Source: Megaustenia siamemsis
Lineage: Eukaryota; Mollusca; Gastropoda; Stylommatophora; Ariophantidae
Direction: 5' to 3'
Assembly (NCBI GenBank): GCA_032433765.1
Contig: JAVIAB010000024.1
Span: 12,855,959-12,919,958, forward strand
Length of the DNA: 64,000 nucleotides
In this document: positions 39,406 to 52,124 of the stretch, piece by piece
Layout: every line of letters begins with the position of its first letter
Position numbering within the stretch: the first letter of the stretch is position 1
Program-made: the position numbers and the translations under genes
The notes under the pieces: model-generated
The model's input: the letters and a program-made list of their open reading frames with translations, nothing else
Databases searched by the model: none
Told to the model about the DNA's origin: nothing

Positions 39406-42400
39406 GTTCATCTTTGGATAGGATGGGACAAATTACAATTGTGGGCATGATGGGGCAAATAAAAGTCTAAATTATGATTGGTCAACAAATAATCTTAAAT
39501 AAAATGGGAAAAACAAAATTCTATGATAGGATGGGAAAACCAATAATCTATGATTGGATGGGGCAACAAATAATCTATGATTGGATGGGGCAACAAATAA
39601 TCTTGGATAGGATGGGACAATCATTAATCTTGGATAGGATGGGACAACCAATAATATTGGATAGGATAGGGTAACAAATAATCTTGGATAGGATGGGACA
39701 ATCAATAATCTTGGATAGGATGGGAAAACCAATAATCTATGATTGGATGGGGTTACCAATAATTTTTGGATAGGATGGGGTAACAAATAATCTTGGATAG
39801 GATGGCGCAACCAATAATCTTGAATAGGATTGGGTAACAAATAATCTTCGATAGGATGGCACAACCAATAATCTTGGATAGGATGGGGTAATAAAAAATC
39901 TTGGATAGGATGGGACAACCAATAATCTTGGATAGGATGCGACATCCAATAATCTTGGATAGGATGGGACAACCAATAATCATGGATAGGATGGGACAAC
40001 CAATAATCTTGGATAAGATGAGGTAACAAATAATCTTGGATAGGATTAGACAACCAATAATCTTGGATAGGATGGGGCAACTAATAATCTTGGATAGGAT
40101 GATGTAACAAATAATCTTGGATAGGATGGGACAACCAATAATCTTGGATAGGATGGGACAACCAATAATCTTGGATAGGATGGGGTAACAAATAATCTTG
40201 GATAGGATGGGACAATCAATAATCTTGGATAGGATGGGACAAACAGTAACCTTAGATAGGATGGGACAACCAATATTCTTAGATAGGATTGGACAACCAA
40301 TAATTTGGGATAGGATGGGACAAAAAATAATCTTGGATAGGATGCGACAATCAATAATCTTGGATAGGATGGGACAACCAATAATCTTGGATAGGATGGG
40401 ACAACAAATAATCTTGGATAGGATGGGACAACCAATAATCTTGGATAGGATGGGACAACCAACAATCTTGGATAGGATGGGACAACCAATAATCTTGGAT
40501 AGGATGGGACAACCAATAATCTTGGATAAGATGGGACAACCATTAACCTTGGATAGGAAGAGACAACCAACAATCTTGGATAGGATGGGACAACCAATAA
40601 TCTTACTTAGGATGGGACAACCAATAATCTTGGATAGGATGTGACAACCAATAATCTTGGATAGGTAGGGTCAACCAATAATCTTAGATAGGATGGGACA
40701 ACCAGTAATCTTGGATAGGATGGGACAACCAATAATCTTGGATAGGAAAAGACAACCAATAATCCTGGATAGGATGGGACAACCACTAATCTTAGATAGG
40801 ATGGGACAACCAATAATCTTTTATAGGATGGGACAACCTATAATCTTGGATAGGATGGGACAACCAATAATCTTGGATAGGATGGGACAACCAATAATCT
40901 TGGATAGGATGGGACAACCAATAATCTTGGATAGGATGGGGCAACCAATAATCTTGGATAGGATGGGGTAACAAAAATAATCTTGGATGGGATAGGACAA
41001 CCAATAATCTTGGATGGGATGGGACAACCAATAATCTTAGATAGGATGGGACAACCAATAATCTTGGATAGGATGGGACAACCAATAATCTTGGATAGGA
41101 TGAGACAACCAATAATCTTGGATAGGATGGGACAACCAATAATCTGGGATGGGATGAGACAACCAATAATCTTGGATAGGATGGGACAACCAATAATCTT
41201 GGATAGGATGGGGTAAAAAATAATCTTGTATAAGATGGGGCAACCAATAATCTTGGATAGGATGGGGCAACCAATAAACTTAGATAGGATGGGACAACCA
41301 ATAATCTTGGATAGGATGGGGTAACAAATAATCTTGGATATTATGGGACAACCAATAATCTTGCATAGGATGGGATAACCAATAATCTCGGATAGGATGG
41401 GACAACCAATAATCTTGGATAGGATGGACAACCAATAATCTTAGATAGGATGAGACAACCAATAATCTTGGATAGGATGGGACAAATAATAATCTTGGAT
41501 AGGATGGGACAACCAATAATCTTGGATAGGATGGGACAACCAATAATCTTGGATAGGATGGGACAACCAATAATCTTGGATAGGATGATGTAACAAATAA
41601 TCTTGGATAGGATGGGACAACCAATAATCTTGGATAGGATGGGACAACCAATAATCTTGGATATAATGGTGTAACAAAAAATCTTGGATAGGATGGGACA
41701 ATCAATAACCTTGGATAGGATGGGACAACCAATAATCTTAGATAGGATGGGACAACCAATAATCTTAGATAGGATGGGACAACCAATAATCTTGGATAGG
41801 ATGGGACAACCAATAATCTTGGATAGGATGGGACAAATGGGACAACCAATAATCTTGGATATAATGGGACAATAAATAATCTTGGATTCGATGGGACAAC
41901 CAATAATCTTGGACAGGATGGGACAACCAATAATCTTGGATAGGATGATGTAACAAATAATCTTGGACAGGATGGGACAACCAAAAATCTTGGATAGGAT
42001 GGGACAACCAATAATCTTGGATAGGATGGGGTAACAAATAATCTTGGATAGGATGGGACAATCAATAATCTTGGATAGGATGGGACAACCAATAATCTTA
42101 GATAGGATGGGACAACCAATAATCTTAGATAGGATGGGACAACAAATAATCTTGGACAGGATGGGACAATCAATAATCTTGTATAGGATGGGACAAATAA
42201 TAATCTTGGATAGGATGGGACAACAAATAATCTTGGATAAGATGGGACAACCAATAATCTTGGATAGGATGGGACAACCAATAATCTTGGATAGGATGGG
42301 ACAACAATAATCTTGGATAGGATGGGACAACCAATAATCTTGGATAGGATGGGACAACCAATAACCTTGGTTAGGAAGAGACAACCAACAATCTTGGATA

Positions 42401-45400
42401 GGATGGGCAACCAATAATCTTACCTAGGATGGGACAACCTATAATCTTCGATAGGATGTGACAACCAATAATCTTGGATAGGATGGGACAACCAATAATC
42501 TTAGATAGGATGGGGCAACAAGTAATCTTGGATAGGATGTGACAACCAATACTCTTGGATAGGAAGAGACAACCAATAATCTTGGATAGGATGGGACAAC
42601 CACTAATGTTAGATAGGATAGGACAACCAATAATCTTGGATATGATGGGACAACCAATAATCTTGGATAGGATGGGACAACCAATAATATTGGATAGGAT
42701 GGGACAACCTATAATCTTGGATAGGATGGGACAACCAATAATCTTGGATAGGATGGGACAACTAATAATCTTGGATTCGATGGGACAACCAATAATCTTG
42801 GATAGGATTGGGTAACCAATAATCTTGGATAGGAGGGGACAACCAATAATCTTGGATACGATAGGAAAACCAAAAATCTTAGATAGGATGGGACAACCAA
42901 TAATCTTGGATTGGATAGGACAACCAATAATCTTGGATAGGATGGGACAACCAATAATCTTGGATAGGATGGGACAACCAATAATATTGGATAGGATGGG
43001 ACAACCTATAATCTTGGATAGGATGGGACAACCAATAATCTTGGATAGGATGGGACAACTAATAATCTTGGATTCGATGGGACAACCAATAATCTTGGAT
43101 AGGATTGGGTAACCAATAATCTTGGATAGGAGGGGACAACCAATAATCTTGGATACGATAGGAAAACCAAAAATCTTAGATAGGATGGGACAACCAATAA
43201 TCTTGGATTGGATGGGACAACCAATAATCTTGGATAGGATGGGGTAACGAATAATCTTGGATAGGATGGGACAACCAATAATCTTGGATAGGACAACCAA
43301 TAATCTTGGATAGGATGGGACAACCAATAATCTTGAATATAATGGGACAACCAATAATCTTGGATAGGACGGGACAACCAATAATCTTAGATAGGATGGG
43401 ACAACCATTAACCTTGGATAGGATGGGACAACCAATAATCTTGGATAGGATGGGACAACCAATAATCTTGGATGGGATGGGACAACCAATAAACTTGGAT
43501 GGGATGGGACAACCAATAATCTTGGATGGGATGGGACAACCAATAATCTTAGATAGGATGGGACATCCAATAATCTTGGATAGGATGGGACAACCAATAA
43601 TCTTGGATAGGATGGGACAACCAATAATCTGGGATAGGATGAGACAACCAATAATCTTGGATAGGATGGGACAACCAATAATCTTGGATAGGATGGGGTA
43701 ACAAATAATCTTGTATAGGATGGGGCAACCAATAATCTTGGATAGGATGGGGCAACCAATAAACTTAGATAGGATGGGACAACCAATAATCTTGGATAGG
43801 ATGGGTAACAAATAATCTTGGATAGGATGGGACAACCAATAATCTTGGATAGGATGGGACAACCAATAATCTTAGATAGGATGGGACAACCAATAATCTT
43901 GGATAGGATGGGACAACCAATAATCTTGGATATTATGGGACAACCAATAATCTTGCATAGGATGGGATAACCAATAATCTCGGATAGGATGGGACAACCA
44001 ATAATCTTGGATAGGATGGACAACCAATAATCTTAGATAGGATGAGACAACCAATAATCTTGGATAGGATGGGACAACTAATAATCTTGGATAGGATGGG
44101 ACAACCAATAATCTTGGATAGGATGGGACAACCAATAATCTTGGATAGGATGGGACAACCAATAATCTTGGATAGGATGATGTAACAAATAATCTTGGAT
44201 AGGATGGGACAACCAATAATCTTGGATAGGATGGGACCACCAATAATCTTGTATAGGATGGTGTAACAAAAATCTTGGATAGGATGGGACAATCAATAAC
44301 CTTGGATAGGATGGGACAACCAATAATCTTAGATAGGATGGGACAACCAATAATCTTAGATAGGATGGGACAACCAATAATCTTGGATAGGATGGGACAA
44401 CCAATTATCTTGGATAGGATGGGACAAATGGGACAACCAATAATCTTGGATATAATGGGACAATAAATAATCTTGGATTCGATGGGACAACCAATAATCT
44501 TGGATAGGATGGGACAACCAATAATCTTGGATAGGATGATGTAACAAATAATCTTGGATAGGATGGGACAACCAAAAATCTTGGATAGGATGGGACAACC
44601 AATAATCTTGGATAGGATGGGGTAACAAATAATCTTGGATAGGATGAGACAATCAATAATCTTGTATAGGATGGGACAACCAATAATCTTAGATAGGATG
44701 GGACAACCAATAATCTTAGATAGGATGGGACAACAAATAATCTTGGACAGGATGGGACAATCAATAATCTTGTATAGGATGGGACAATAATAATCTTGGA
44801 TAGGATGGGACAACAAATAATCTTGGATAGGATGGGACAACCAATAATCTTGGATAGGATGGGACAACCAATAATCTTGGATAGGATGGGACAACCAATA
44901 ATCTTGGATAGGATGGGACAACCTTTAATCTTGGATAGGATGGGACAACCAATAACCTTGGATAGGAAGAGACAACCAACAATCTTGGATAGGATGGGCA
45001 ACCAATAATCTTACCTAGGATGGGACAACCTATAATCTTCGATAGGATGTGACAACCAATAATCTTGGATAGGATGGGACAACCAATAATCTTAGATAGG
45101 ATGGGGCAACAAGTAATCTTGGATAGGATGTGACAACCAATACTCTTGGATAGGAAGAGACAACCAATAATCTTGGATAGGATGGGACAACCACTAATGT
45201 TAGATAGGATGGGACAACCAATAATCTTAGATAGGATGGGACAACCAATAATCTTGGATAGGATAGGACAACCAATAATCTTGGATAGGATGGGACAACC
45301 AATAATCTTGGATAGGATGGGACAACCAATAATATTGGATAGGATGGGACAACCTATAATCTTGGATAGGATGGGACAACCAATAATCTTGGATAGGATG

Positions 45401-46615
45401 GGACAACTAATAATCTTGGATTCGATGGGACAACCAATAATCTTGGATAGGATTGGGTAACCAATAATCTTGGATAGGAGGGGACAACCAATAATCTTGG
45501 ATACGATAGGACAACCAAAAATCTTAGATAGGATGGGACAACCAATAATCTTGGATTGGATGGGACAACCAATAATCTTGGATAGGATGGGGTAACGAAT
45601 AATCTTGGATAGGATGGGACAACCAATAATCTTGGATAGGACAACCAATAATCTTGGATAGGAAGGGACAACCAATATTCTTGGATAGGATGGGACAACC
45701 AATAATCTTGAATATAATGGGACAACCAATAATCTTGGATAGGATGGGACAACCAATAATCTTAGATAGGATGGGACAACCATTAACCTTGGATAGGAAG
45801 AGACAACCAACAATTTTGGATAGGATGGGACAACCAATAATCTTGGATAGGATGGGACAACCAATAATCTTGGATAGGATGGGACAACCAATAATCTTGG
45901 ATAGGATGGGGTAACAAATAATCTTGGATAGGATGGGACAACCAATAATCTTGGATACGTTGGGACAACCAATAATCTTAGATAGGATGGGCAACCAATA
46001 ATCTTGGATAGGATGGGACAACCAATAATCTTGGATAGGATGGGACAACCAATAATCTTGGAAAGGATGGGACAACCAATAATCTTGGATAGGATGGGAC
46101 AACCAATAATCTTGGATAGGTTGGACAACCAATAATCTTAGATAGGATGGGACAACCAATAATCTTGGATAGGGTGGGACAACCATTAACCTTGGATAGG
46201 AAGAGACAACCAACAATCTTGGATAGGATGGGACAACCAACAATCTTGGATAGGATGGGACAACCAATAATCTTAGATAGGATGGGACAACTAATAATCT
46301 TGGATAGGATGGGACAACCAATAATCTTGGATAGGATGGGACAACCAATAATCTTGGATGGGATGGGACAACCAATAATCTTGGATGCGATGGGACAACC
46401 AATAATCTTGGATAGGATGGGACAACCAATAATCTTGGATAGGATAGGACAACCAATAACCTTGGATAGGATGGGACAACCAATAATCTTGGATAGGATG
46501 GGACAACCAATAACCTTGGATAGGATGGGACAACCAATAACCTTGGATAGGATGGGACAACCAATAATCTTGGATAGGATGGGACAACCAATAATCTTGA
46601 ATAGGAAGGGACAAC
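39406..46615. repeat. 27-bp satellite array, 7.2 kb, about 267 copies
   Basis: The unit is ATAATCTTGGATAGGATGGG followed by ACAACCA. Both strands stay open for long stretches because 27 is a multiple of three; MGQPIILDR on plus and SYPRLLVVP, DYWLSHPIQ or ILSKIIGCP on minus are all artefacts. Each consensus unit carries CCAAT. Edges are more diverged (39406-39900) than the centre. From about 41300 a higher-order unit of about 2.59 kb repeats: a 1-bp-deleted monomer at 41424 recurs at 44015, and a monomer with CTTACCTAGG at 42421 recurs at 45012. A smaller 297-bp duplication lies at 42700-43120. Confidence 0.95.
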
Positions 46616-46949
46616 CCTCATACACATATCTTCAGTTTCTGTGTATGGTGTCGGGTATACAACCTTCTCATCTCATATCAGATCTAGAGCTCATGAAATA
46701 AAATCTGCAGAGCTGGAGTTACAGTCAAACCCTCACAAAATGTCAACATTAAAATAAAAAATCTCATTAACTCTAGAAAAGTAGCTTTTAGATATGTTGT
46801 ATCGATTATCGATGTGAGCTCTACGGGTCGTGTAAAAGTGATCTCTTTTTATTAAATATACTGATCGAATCGGAATCGTTAATGGACATGGCAGCATACA
46901 ACATAACGCGTTTTTTTCTTCAAAATTAAAAATTATATCAAATGTTCAT
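46616..46949. other. Right flank of the 27-bp satellite
   Basis: No gene. AT-rich from 46730. Confidence 0.4.
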
Positions 46950-47429
46950 AATAAAATGATATGCTGATGATACTGTACTACTAGCACAAATCCTAACGAT
47001 CTACTACAATTACTTAATGAAATAAATATGACAAGCAAAAAATATGGATTAGATGTGAATATCAAAAAGGCTAAAACTATGATCATAAACAAGGAAAATA
47101 CTGAAAACCCACAAGTGGATATCAAAATTGAAGCAATAGACTTGGAGACAGCTCAGAACTAACCTATCTTGGACATACTATAACCAGTGATGGAAAAAGT
47201 AAAACTGAAATAAACAAAAGAAAAAGGAATGGCAAAACGTAATTTTAATTTCATGAAGAACATACTAACATCAAAACAAATAACACCAGGGCTAAAACTA
47301 AGAATAACAAAATGTTATGTCTTCTCAGCATTCCTATATGGTGCAGAAACATGGACATTAGACAAGAAAACAGAACAGAGAATTAAAGCCTTTGAAATGT
47401 GGATACATAGAAGAATAGAGAAATTATAA
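46950..47429 (+). mobile_element. LINE-C RT fragment, first part
   Basis: Reads MLMILYY-type ADD region in a shifted frame (YADDTVLL expected), KKYGLDVNIKKAKTMIINKE, GHTITSDGKSKTEINKRK, then RNFNFMKNILTSKQITPGLK, YGAETWTLDKKTEQRIKAFE and MWIHRRIEKL. It is interrupted by a SINE-B fragment. Confidence 0.8.
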
Positions 47430-47525
47430 ATAAAAATCCCAACCTGTGTAGCCGGGATTTGAACCCACAACCTCTCTGTCTCGAGGCCGGCGTCTAGCCT
47501 GGGGCCAACCAGTCCCCCAATAACC
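47430..47525 (-). mobile_element. SINE-B head inserted in LINE-C
   Basis: The minus strand has the B box GGTTCAAATCCCGG, CTAGACGCCGGCCTCGAGAC and GTTGGGATTTTTATTTATAA. About 30 bases of LINE-C are missing at the insertion, so it may have been accompanied by a deletion. ACCAACCAGTCCCC is doubled at the 5' edge. Confidence 0.7.
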
Positions 47526-47860
47526 AACCAGTCCCCAATTGATGAAGTCTTAAAACAACTAAAAAAAAAAGAGAACTACTAAACACAATTCAAACAACAC
47601 AAATGCGTTTTTTGGACCATGTTAAAAGACATAACAGCCCACTAAAAGTAATCCTGGAGGGGAAAATACAAGGTAAAAGAGGCAGATTCAGAGGCAGACC
47701 AAGACTAACATGGACGAGTAACATCAAAAGATGGACAAACCAGCCTATGACAACCTGCACCATCAAAGCAAGAGACAGAGCAGAATGGCGCTCCATGGTA
47801 GCCAACCTTCGATGCGGAGATGGCACTAGATGACAATGATGAATGAAATGATCAATAAAA
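47526..47860 (+). mobile_element. LINE-C fragment, 3' end
   Basis: Reads DEVLKQLKKKRELLNT-like, TQMRFLDHVKRHNSPLKVIL, RGRPRLTWTSNIKRWTNQPM and ARDRAEWRSMVANLRCGDGT, then an ACAATGATG tail. Together with 46950-47429 it forms the right inverted arm around the 27-bp satellite. Confidence 0.85.
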
Positions 47861-47944
47861 TGCATGTCCCTGACTGTGAACAATCATTAATATCATTAAA
47901 AGAAAACTTCACATCAAACTTCTGAACATCGTTTGAAGGAATAT

Positions 47945-48336
47945 GATGATGATGATGATGATGCGTTCGTCCGATGATTTGAGGTATTCTAACGGATACG
48001 AACCGTAGACTTCCTCCTCGTCATCCGCCCTTAAAAGGACGTTAAGTGGACGTAGTTACGTTGTGTTGCAGTTTGCAGTGTAACACTGTGATATCTGTGC
48101 CTTTCGGCCCAACACATCCGATTTCAGCCGACGCTTTTTTGTGTACCGGGTTCGTCTTCCCACTTCGATCCCTGCTCGCTTGGCCAGACTAGACAGGTTA
48201 GTCTGTTTCTAGAGGCACCACGAAGAGGTGTAGCAGGGTCTGGATGGTTCTGGTTCACCGATCCTGGCGCAAGCCATCAGTTGTGAGTCACTGACGACTT
48301 CCAGCTCTGGTGCTGGGTGGGGCGCGCCTTCGCCTC
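47945..48336 (-). mobile_element. SINE-C, 392-bp insertion with 15-bp TSD
   Basis: Flanked by exact copies of CGTTTGAAGGAATAT (47930-47944 and 48337-48351). Oriented on the minus strand it starts GAGGCGAAGGCGCGCC and ends in an (ATC)n tail. It is GC-richer than its surroundings and has no open frame. A 5'-truncated relative lies at 26950-27090. No clear tRNA A or B box was found, so its head origin is unknown. Confidence 0.75.
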
Positions 48337-48351
48337 CGTTTGAAGGAATAT

Positions 48352-48749
48352 AACTTCACATCAAAACATTAAAATAAAAAGAAACCATTCTTGCCATTAA
48401 TCCCAAGTCGTGCTACGGAGTTTGTGCATGTGGGTCAGGAATCTCCTTGGAATGTCTGTAGTTAGATATCGGAGAACCTATGTGTTAATCCACTGTGCAT
48501 TGATGATGATCCTGACAGCAAGAACAACAATGCAAGAAGTAAGAAAAGAGCTATAAAAAGAAACAGAATTAAAATAGGAAAAGCGGCAGAAGAACATTAG
48601 AACATTGAGGATGTAAAAGAAGAGATTCACAGAAGAGTAAATGAAACAAGTTATTATAGAATAAGAAATAACATGTATGTGAAGAAACAAAGAGAAGACG
48701 ATGGTGGGGAAAGAGATGAATTTGAGGAATAAGATAGAGATATAGGGGG
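48352..48749. other. Spacer
   Basis: A-rich; no recognised feature. Confidence 0.4.
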
Positions 48750-49030
48750 TGAAGTCTTAATTAAAACAACTAAAAATGAAAAGTGAACTACTAAGCACAA
48801 TGCAAACAAGACAAATGCGATTTTTGGGCCATGTTAGAAGGCACAACAGCTTACTGAAAGTAATCCTGGAGGGGAAAATACAAGGTAAAAGAGATAGAGG
48901 CAGACCAAGACTAACGTGGACAAGTAACATCAAAAGATGGACAAACCAGCACCATGAAAGCAAGAGACAGAGCAGAATGGCGCTCCATGGTAGCCAACCT
49001 TCGTTGTGGAGATGACACTCGATGATGATG
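48750..49030 (+). mobile_element. LINE-C 3' end
   Basis: Reads LKMKSELLSTMQTRQMRFLG, HVRRHNSLLKVILEGKIQG and RPRLTWTSNIKRWTN, ending in a GATGATGATGAC tail. A short internal deletion removes the TTCTIKA region. Confidence 0.8.
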
Positions 49031-49429
49031 ACATTGATGGAGAGAAATTTTAAAAAAGGAAACAATAATTGGGGGACAAGAAATGGTGAAGAAGAAATGA
49101 TGAAGAAGAAGTAATGGTAAAAGGAATAAGAGAAAGTAGACAGAGATATCGATGAAAAGGAAGAGGCAGAAGGAAAATAAGAGAACACGCGGAAAAAAAT
49201 ATAAAAAATCAGTAGCATCAAAAATATTGGGGGGGGGGGAGAGACATAACAGATAAATAAGCTGAATAGAGGAAGAAAGAGAGAATGCAAGAAAAAAAGT
49301 CAGAAAAGAAGATTAGAATAAAGAAAATAGAGCATATTAGAGTAAAAGATGAAGAAGTTTAGGGTGGATACAGCTACAAGGGAGATAATGCGGCAGTAGC
49401 GAGATAAAGAGGAAAAATGTGAACAAAAT
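49031..49429 (+). other. Purine-rich stretch
   Basis: The plus strand is strongly biased to A and G (GAAGAAGAAATGATGAAGAA and similar), with a G10 run at 49229. Open minus-strand frames are consequences of this bias. Confidence 0.5.
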
Positions 49430-50660
49430 ATATAAAAGTTGAAATTAACAACGACGTTAGGTACCATCATCAAGTACCGGATCTGCTAGCGTAGGTGATC
49501 ATGTCTCTCCATAACTTTCGATCTCGACAGTTATTTATCATTTCTGTTGTTGACCTTCTGCCAAGCCGTTCTCTTAAGCAGTCTGGTATTTTTTTCATTT
49601 TGCTTCCCTCTATCTCTTCGTCCGTCAATTTTTGCAGTTGTTACAATATATTCCATTTTTTCTCTTCTCATTACATGGCCAAAAAATGATGATTGTGTCT
49701 TCCTAATATTGGAAATTAGCTCTCGTTTTGCTTTGACCTCTTTCAGAACATTCTGAAATTACGTTAGGTAAAAAAGCTGAAATTAACAATAACGTTGGGT
49801 ATAAAAGCTGAAATTAACAATGACGTTGGGTATAAAAGCTGAAATTAACAATGACGTTGGGTATAAAAGCTGAAATTAACAATAACGTTAGGTATAAAAG
49901 CTTAAATTAGCAACGACGTTGGGTATGAAAGCTTAAATTAACAACGACGTTGGGTATAAAAGCTAAAATTAACAATGACTTTAGGTATAAAAGCTGAAAT
50001 TAACAATGACGCTGGGTATAAAAGCTAAAATTAACAATGACGTTGGGTATAAAAGCTGAAATTAACAATGACGTTTTGTATAAAAGCTGAAATTAACAAT
50101 GACGTTTTGTATAAAAGCTTAAATTAACAACGACGTTATGTATAACAGCTAAAATTAACAATGACTTTGGGTATAAAAGCTAAAATTAACAACGACGTTA
50201 GGTATAAGAGCTAAAATTAACAATGACGTTGAGTATAAAAGCTGAATTTAACAATGACGTTGAGTGTAAAAGCTAAAATTAACAACGACGTTGGGTATAA
50301 GAGCTAAACTTAACAACGACGTTAGGTATAAAAGCTAAAATTAACAATGGCGTCAGGTATAAAAGTTAAAATTAACAATGACGTTAGGTATAAAAGCTAA
50401 AATTAACAACGACGTTAGGTATAAAAGCTGAAATTAACAATGGCGTTAGGTATAAAAGCTAAAATTAACAATGACGTTAGGTATAAAAGCTAAACTTAAC
50501 AACGACGTTAGGTATAAAAGCTAAAATTAACAATGGCGTTAGGTATAAAAGCTAAAATTAACAATGGCGTTAGGTATAAAAGCTAAAATTAACAACGACG
50601 TTAGTTATAAAAGCTGAAATTAAGAACGACGTAAGGTATAAAAGCTGAAATTAACGCGAT
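49430..50660 (+). repeat. 31-bp tandem array, about 29 copies, split by LINE-A
   Basis: The unit is TATAAAAGCTGAAATTAACA followed by ATGACGTTGGG. The first unit (49430-49463) is separated from the rest by a LINE-A insertion. Subtypes ACGACG/ATGACG/ATGGCG are interspersed. Confidence 0.9.
49464..49760 (-). mobile_element. LINE-A 3' fragment inserted in the 31-bp array
   Basis: The minus strand reads from EVKAKRELISNIRK-like to YIVTT and the DMITYAS end. Flanked by the exact 10-bp duplication ACGTTAGGTA (49454-49463 and 49761-49770), a repeat-unit sequence. Confidence 0.85.
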
Positions 50661-51165
50661 CTTACAAGTACGTCATTCTATTTCCCTGACTGCCATGTTG
50701 GAACACAATGATTACTAACAATTATCAAACAAATAACCTTCACTGACCTCATTCTAACTGAAACCACGTGTCTTTATTTAATTCAAGCATGGCGTCAGTG
50801 ACTACGTTAACATTGCTGTTACTATTATCATGAGCCGTACCCACAGGATTAATTAAACGAGTCCCCCTGATCCTAATTATCGATTACTGCTCTTTGTGTT
50901 TGTTTATTATTTCTGACATGGACCGTGTGTTCCATTTAACATGTTTATTTCCATCTGGAGTGTCTGGCTATAGAACATGATGATTATCAGAGATACAAGT
51001 CACTTGCCAGTTCTTGCAATTATCGCATTTTTAATGTTTCATAATTTCTAAATATCTCACTCCAATCTCATTAACCCCCCCCCCTCCCCAATCTTCAACA
51101 GTTATAGAATTGCCAGTATCTAACCTCAAGGGTTCTCAAGTTGGTGTGCGTTAAGGATATTCGAA
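50661..51165. other. Upstream region of the secreted-protein gene candidate
   Basis: Unique-looking, moderate GC for this window, with a C-rich tract (51075-51088). No TATA box with clear spacing was found. Confidence 0.4.
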
Positions 51166-52042
51166 ATGAGACGAGCGGTTCTCATATCATCATGTATTAT
51201 TGTGTTCTGTGTCACCGACTTGACAATGTCTAACATTGTACCTGATAAACGTGAGCCTGATACGATCTCTGATAGCAAGAGAGATGTCAATGATGACATC
51301 AAACATATAAAGCCTGATATTATTGTTGTTAGTCCAAGAGATGTCGCTGATGAAACCAACCAACCTGATATGGTTGTTATTAATCCAAGAGATGTCGCTA
51401 ATAAAACAAGTCAATCGGTGTCATCGGATAGCATCGCTAATAGTATCAGAAATGCCGGTAGCGTAACCGGCCAGCCTGATGTGATCGTAACAAGTCTAAG
51501 AGATATTAATGATGAAATCAACCAACCATCAGAATTAATAAGTAAGTACGCTTCATGTGTTTTGTGAGTTTTCATATAATTTTTTTAAAAATTTAGTATT
51601 GATGAGTTTGTTATAAAACGAGTTGAGAAGTCGAATATTAAAACATTCGACTCGTATGCTCCAATAGCTTTACACCGAATCAGATATATAAGCGTCTCTT
51701 TGATTCACGTGTTCAACTGTCCTCTATAGTCCGTTAATAAATTCATGAACACTTTTGCTTTTCATTATACGCGAAAACTGCATCTTAGATCCCATTGATT
51801 TTTTTGCATGCAGCCTTAGAATATCCATGTCGCAAAAATATTTCTTTTCTTTATTCTATAGTTACAACAGATTTTGCACATCAGAGAATTTCTAAAATCT
51901 TTTAGGGCCATTGTAAATAAGTTGATTCAAATGTTAGATTTTACAGTAAACATGCTAATATCCAGTTCATTTCTTTTCAGAGTCGTATCTACATAATGCC
52001 TTTACAGATCAAGTAATTGTGTGTGTTGCCGGTTATGTGTAA
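51166..52042 (+). CDS. Candidate two-exon secreted repeat protein
   Basis: Exon 1 is 51166-51541: start CGAAATGAG, then a hydrophobic N-terminus MRRAVLISSCIIVFCVTDLT (signal-peptide-like). Four imperfect repeats of about 17 residues follow, built on RDVADETNQPD-V-V-(S/N)P (KRDVNDDIKHIKPD, PRDVADETNQPD, PRDVANKTSQ, LRDINDEINQP). It ends in phase 1 at A|GTAAGT. A strong acceptor TTCATTTCTTTTCAG precedes exon 2 (51981-52042), which continues KSYLHNAFTDQVIVCVAGYV to TAA. Predicted length 145 residues, acidic, no cysteine pattern. The repeated part and codon structure are free of stops, unlike every other frame here. It resembles no family I know. Additional exons or a different acceptor are possible. 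Confidence 0.5.
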
Positions 52043-52124
52043 TGGCAAACATGAGTCCAACTTTACAGTTACTCTTGCCCTTTGGTCACCATTAGACCTC
52101 AGAGTGTCCTAACTAACGTGCCTT

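Noticed and set aside
39472..46701. Many long overlapping frames (up to 550 codons) in the 27-bp satellite
   Set aside because: A 27-bp unit without stops yields open frames on both strands. The SYPRLLVVP, ILSKIIGCP, DYWLSHPIQ and MGQPIILDR readings are the same DNA in different frames.
48757..49290. Minus-strand frame of 177 codons rich in Ser, Phe and Leu
   Set aside because: It is the complement of a purine-rich tract and of the LINE-C 3' end, so low-complexity composition explains it.
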